Of a stretch of 15,359 bases of DNA, positions 13,006 through 15,359 are shown in pieces. Made by a program: the position numbers and the translations under genes. Numbering within the stretch: the stretch's first letter is position 1; every line of letters begins with the position of its first letter. The notes under the pieces are model-generated. The model worked only from the letters and a program-made list of their open reading frames with translations, was not told the origin of the DNA and did no database searches. The stretch is from an uncultured Thiomonas sp. (GTDB lineage: Bacteria > Pseudomonadota > Gammaproteobacteria > Burkholderiales > Burkholderiaceae_C): assembly GCA_937927695.1 (NCBI GenBank), contig CALBRU010000305.1, forward strand, positions 1-15,359, written 5' to 3'.

Positions 13006-14970
13006 TCAGCCCGCCAGCAAGGCATTCACGCGGCGAACGTAGGCTGCCGGATCGTCGAGCTGCCCCCCTTCGGCCAGCAAGGCCTGATCGAACACCACCT
13101 GAGCCAGATCGTCGGCGTGGGCCTCGTCAGTCGCCACGCGTTTGACCAGTACATGCGCCGGATTGATCTCCAGCACCGGTTGGGTCGAGGGTATTTCGCC
13201 GCGCCCGGCCTGCTTGAGCAAGCGCGCCAGATGCGCGCTCATGCCATCGTCGGCGGCGACCAGACAGGCCGGAGAATCGACCAGCCGCTCGGAAATGCGC
13301 ACCTCTTTCACCCGCTCGCCCAAAGCCTGCTTGAAGCGCTCGATCAGGGCCTGATGATCGGCAGACGGCTCTTTGTCGTCCTTGGCCTCGTCGGCCTTGT
13401 CCTCTGCGCCCTTGATGTCACTGAGATCGACGGCCCCGCGCGCCACCGATTGCAGCGGCTTGCCTTCGAACTCATTGAGGAAGCCCAACATCCATTCGTC
13501 CACCCGGTCGGTGAGCAGCAGCACCTCGATGCCCTTCTTGCGGAAAATTTCGAGCTGTGGGCTGGAGCGGGCGATTTTCGGCGTCTCTGCGGTGATGTAA
13601 TAAATGGCTTTCTGACCTTCTTTCATCCGCGCGACATAGTCGGCCAGTGACACGCTCGGCGCATCCTCTTCGGTGTGTGTGGAGGCCGCGCGCAACAGCT
13701 TGGCCAGGCGCTCGCGGTTGCTGAAATCTTCGCCGAAACCTTCTTTGAGCACCGCGCCGAATTCGGCCCAGAACGCGGCGTACTTGTCGCGCTCGGCTTG
13801 GTCTTCGCTGCCTGCCAGTTCTTCCAGCATGGACAGCACGCGCTTGACCGAGCCTTCGCGAATGGCGCGCACATCGCGGCTTTCCTGCAGCATTTCACGC
13901 GACACATTCAGCGGCAGATCGGCGCTGTCGATCACCCCGCGCACGAAGCGCAGATAGGTGGGCATCAGGCTCTCGGCGTCGTCGGTGATGAACACGCGCT
14001 TCACATACAGCTTGACCCCGGCTTTTTGCTGACGGTCCCACAGATCCATCGGCGCCTTGGCCGGGATGTAGAGCAACTGGGTGTATTCGCTGCGGCCTTC
14101 GACGCGGTTGTGCGTCCAGCGCAGCGGCGGCTGGCTGTCGCCGCTGAGTTGTTTGTAGAACTCGAGATACTGTTCCTCGGTGATGTCGGATTTGCTGCGG
14201 GTCCACAAGGCTGCCGCGCTGTTGATCTGCTCCCACTCGTCGGTGGCGACATACTTGCTCTGCTCCGCGTCCCAGTGCTCCTTGCGCATTTCGATCGGCA
14301 GCGAGATGTGGTCGGAGTATTTGCCGATGAGATCCTTGAGCGTCCACACCCGCAGGTATTTGTCGATCTTGTCCTCGTGCGGCGTGTCATCGGCATCAGC
14401 GCGCAGATGCAGGATGACATCGGTGCCGCGCTTGGCGCGGGCGATGGTTTCCACCGTGAACTCGCCCGTGCCGTCGGACACCCAGCGCACACCCTCGGCC
14501 TCCGTCATGCCGGCCCGGCGCGACTCGACGGTGATGCGCTCGGCCACCATGAAACCGGAGTAGAAGCCCACGCCGAACTGGCCGATCAAGGCGGCATCGG
14601 GCTTTTGTTTATCGCCGAGTTTCTGCATGAATTCGCGCGTGCCCGACTTGGCGATGGTGCCCAGATGCTCGACCGCCTCTTCCAGGCTCAAGCCGATGCC
14701 GTTGTCGCTGATGGTGAGGGTGCGCTTTTCGGCGTCCACCGCGATGCGGATGCGCAGATCGGCGTCGCCCTCCATCAAGGAGGCGTCGTCGATGGCCTGA
14801 AAGCGCAGTTTGTCGCAGGCGTCGGAGGCGTTGGAAATCAGCTCACGCAAAAAGATGTCGCGGTTGGAATAGAGCGAATGGGTGACGAGGTGCAGCAGTT
14901 GTCGCACTTCAGCCTGAAAGGCGTGGGTATGCGCGGCAGCAGGGGTTGGATTGGTTTGTTCAGTGCTCAT
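13006..14970 (-). CDS. htpG: Molecular chaperone HtpG (bacterial Hsp90)
   Basis: This 654-residue cytoplasmic ATP-dependent chaperone is a little longer than E. coli HtpG (624), with a short low-complexity N-terminus (1-16). The GHKL ATPase domain shows LRELISNASDACDKLRF (41-57) with catalytic E43 and Mg-binding N47, DNGIG (89-93), GTIAKSGT (104-111) and GQFGVGFYS (130-138). The middle domain includes LYVKRVFITDD, LRFVRGVIDSADLPLNVSREMLQ and the conserved Arg in SREMLQ. The C-terminal dimerisation part ends with the NPAHVLVKR block. The ATG at 14970 lacks a clear Shine-Dalgarno site. It converges on the CobD-like gene. Upstream, 53 bases separate it from the tatD-like gene; I see no convincing sigma-32 promoter there. 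Confidence 0.97.
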   Translation of the reverse strand: MSTEQTNPTPAAAHTHAFQAEVRQLLHLVTHSLYSNRDIFLRELISNASDACDKLRFQAIDDASLMEGDADLRIRIAVDAEKRTLTISDNGIGLSLEEAVEHLGTIAKSGTREFMQKLGDKQKPDAALIGQFGVGFYSGFMVAERITVESRRAGMTEAEGVRWVSDGTGEFTVETIARAKRGTDVILHLRADADDTPHEDKIDKYLRVWTLKDLIGKYSDHISLPIEMRKEHWDAEQSKYVATDEWEQINSAAALWTRSKSDITEEQYLEFYKQLSGDSQPPLRWTHNRVEGRSEYTQLLYIPAKAPMDLWDRQQKAGVKLYVKRVFITDDAESLMPTYLRFVRGVIDSADLPLNVSREMLQESRDVRAIREGSVKRVLSMLEELAGSEDQAERDKYAAFWAEFGAVLKEGFGEDFSNRERLAKLLRAASTHTEEDAPSVSLADYVARMKEGQKAIYYITAETPKIARSSPQLEIFRKKGIEVLLLTDRVDEWMLGFLNEFEGKPLQSVARGAVDLSDIKGAEDKADEAKDDKEPSADHQALIERFKQALGERVKEVRISERLVDSPACLVAADDGMSAHLARLLKQAGRGEIPSTQPVLEINPAHVLVKRVATDEAHADDLAQVVFDQALLAEGGQLDDPAAYVRRVNALLAG

Positions 14971-15023
14971 GGTGCGTGCGGAAAAAGAAAGGAAAAAAGC
15001 TGCAAGCAGATACGGTCAAGGCT

Positions 15024-15359
15024 TCAAAAATCAAGCCCCAGATTCAACGCACCGGCCAAGCGCGGCAAGGCGCGCAAGGCGTTGGCCGTGGTCTGCCGGG
15101 CCGTTTGTTCCGGCGACCAACCGCGTAGCATGGCCAGGGTTTGCGCGATGCGGGGCAACTGTTCGGGCGAGTTGGGGGCCGGGGGCGCGTCGTCGCGCGC
15201 CTCGCGCGGATGGTAAAGCCAGACCGGCGGGATGTCGGGCGCATCGGTTTCGAGCACCGGCGCAGTCTCGGGAACCTCGGCCGCCAGACGGCGGATGTTG
15301 AGCGCGCGCTCGAAGGTCATGGCACCACCGAATCCCAGCGCAAAACCCAAATTGATAAA
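15024..15359 (-). CDS. TatD-family hydrolase/DNase, C-terminal part
   Basis: The last 111 residues are present; the start lies beyond the right edge. The segment GFALGFGGAMTFERALNIRRLA, followed by APVLETDAPDIPPVWLY, matches the end of the TIM-barrel of TatD/YcfH metal-dependent nucleases, where the Asp of ETD(A/S)P is a metal ligand. The tail NSPEQLPRIAQTLAMLRGWSPEQTARQTTANALRALPRL is the family's usual closing helix region. A short insertion rich in Asp, Ala and Pro separates these parts. Substrates may be DNA ends or D-aminoacyl-tRNA in relatives; I cannot choose. It reads in the same direction as htpG and ends 53 bases before it. Confidence 0.88.
   Translation of the reverse strand, partial: FINLGFALGFGGAMTFERALNIRRLAAEVPETAPVLETDAPDIPPVWLYHPREARDDAPPAPNSPEQLPRIAQTLAMLRGWSPEQTARQTTANALRALPRLAGALNLGLDF

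Noticed and set aside
14971..15023. Sigma-32 heat-shock promoter for htpG
   Set aside because: A CTTGACC stretch resembles the -35 part on the minus strand, but nothing like the CCCCAT -10 part follows. Any heat-shock promoter is weak or lies inside the upstream gene.
13675..15216. Long open frame (513 codons) on the plus strand opposite htpG
   Set aside because: It is antisense to a full, well-conserved htpG, runs past its start into the tatD-like gene, and its product is compositionally biased with no recognisable family. High GC readily leaves such frames open.
1..15359. Mobile elements, CRISPR arrays, tRNA genes, toxin-antitoxin or defence genes
   Set aside because: I looked on both strands and saw no transposase or integrase, no spaced repeats, no tRNA-like cloverleaf and no defence gene. 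Gaps between genes are all short and composition is even.

Overview
The window is a compact, high-GC stretch of core bacterial chromosome. Gene content and order point to a betaproteobacterium of the Burkholderiales; a Thiomonas-like genome would fit, but I cannot fix the genus by reading alone. I see no mobile element, CRISPR array, tRNA or rRNA. No gap between genes exceeds about 250 bases; the longest is the 244-base gap upstream of rpsP.

Layout. The left edge holds the start of lapB and all of lapA on the minus strand, for control of lipopolysaccharide assembly. Divergent from them on the plus strand is amn (AMP nucleosidase), which converges on purM (purine synthesis, minus strand) with only 9 bases between the stop codons. 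Divergent from purM is a tight plus-strand run: an AI-2E/PerM-family membrane protein, hda (regulatory inactivation of DnaA), a HAD-IB phosphatase, pcnB (poly(A) polymerase) and folK (folate synthesis). Converging on folK is a minus-strand pair, a GNAT N-acetyltransferase followed by a small TM2-like membrane protein.

From about 8.68 kb the plus strand carries the classic rpsP-rimM-trmD-rplS cluster (S16, 16S maturation factor, tRNA m1G37 methyltransferase, L19). It has a roughly 200-base leader before rpsP, a terminator-like hairpin between rpsP and rimM, and a strong terminator after rplS. A CoA-pyrophosphatase-type Nudix hydrolase and a CobD/CbiB-like membrane protein follow. htpG (Hsp90) converges on these from the minus strand, and the 3' end of a TatD-family nuclease gene lies upstream of htpG at the right edge.

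How it fits together. Most genes serve nucleotide supply (amn, purM, folK), replication control (hda), RNA turnover (pcnB) and ribosome or tRNA maturation (rpsP cluster). I found no convincing undescribed multi-gene system. The best leads are regulatory: the rpsP leader, the internal hairpin after rpsP, the trmD-rplS spacer with a possible internal promoter, and the symmetrical sites between purM and perM and between amn and purM. The least understood proteins are the CobD/CbiB-like protein, the TM2-like protein and the HAD-IB phosphatase.
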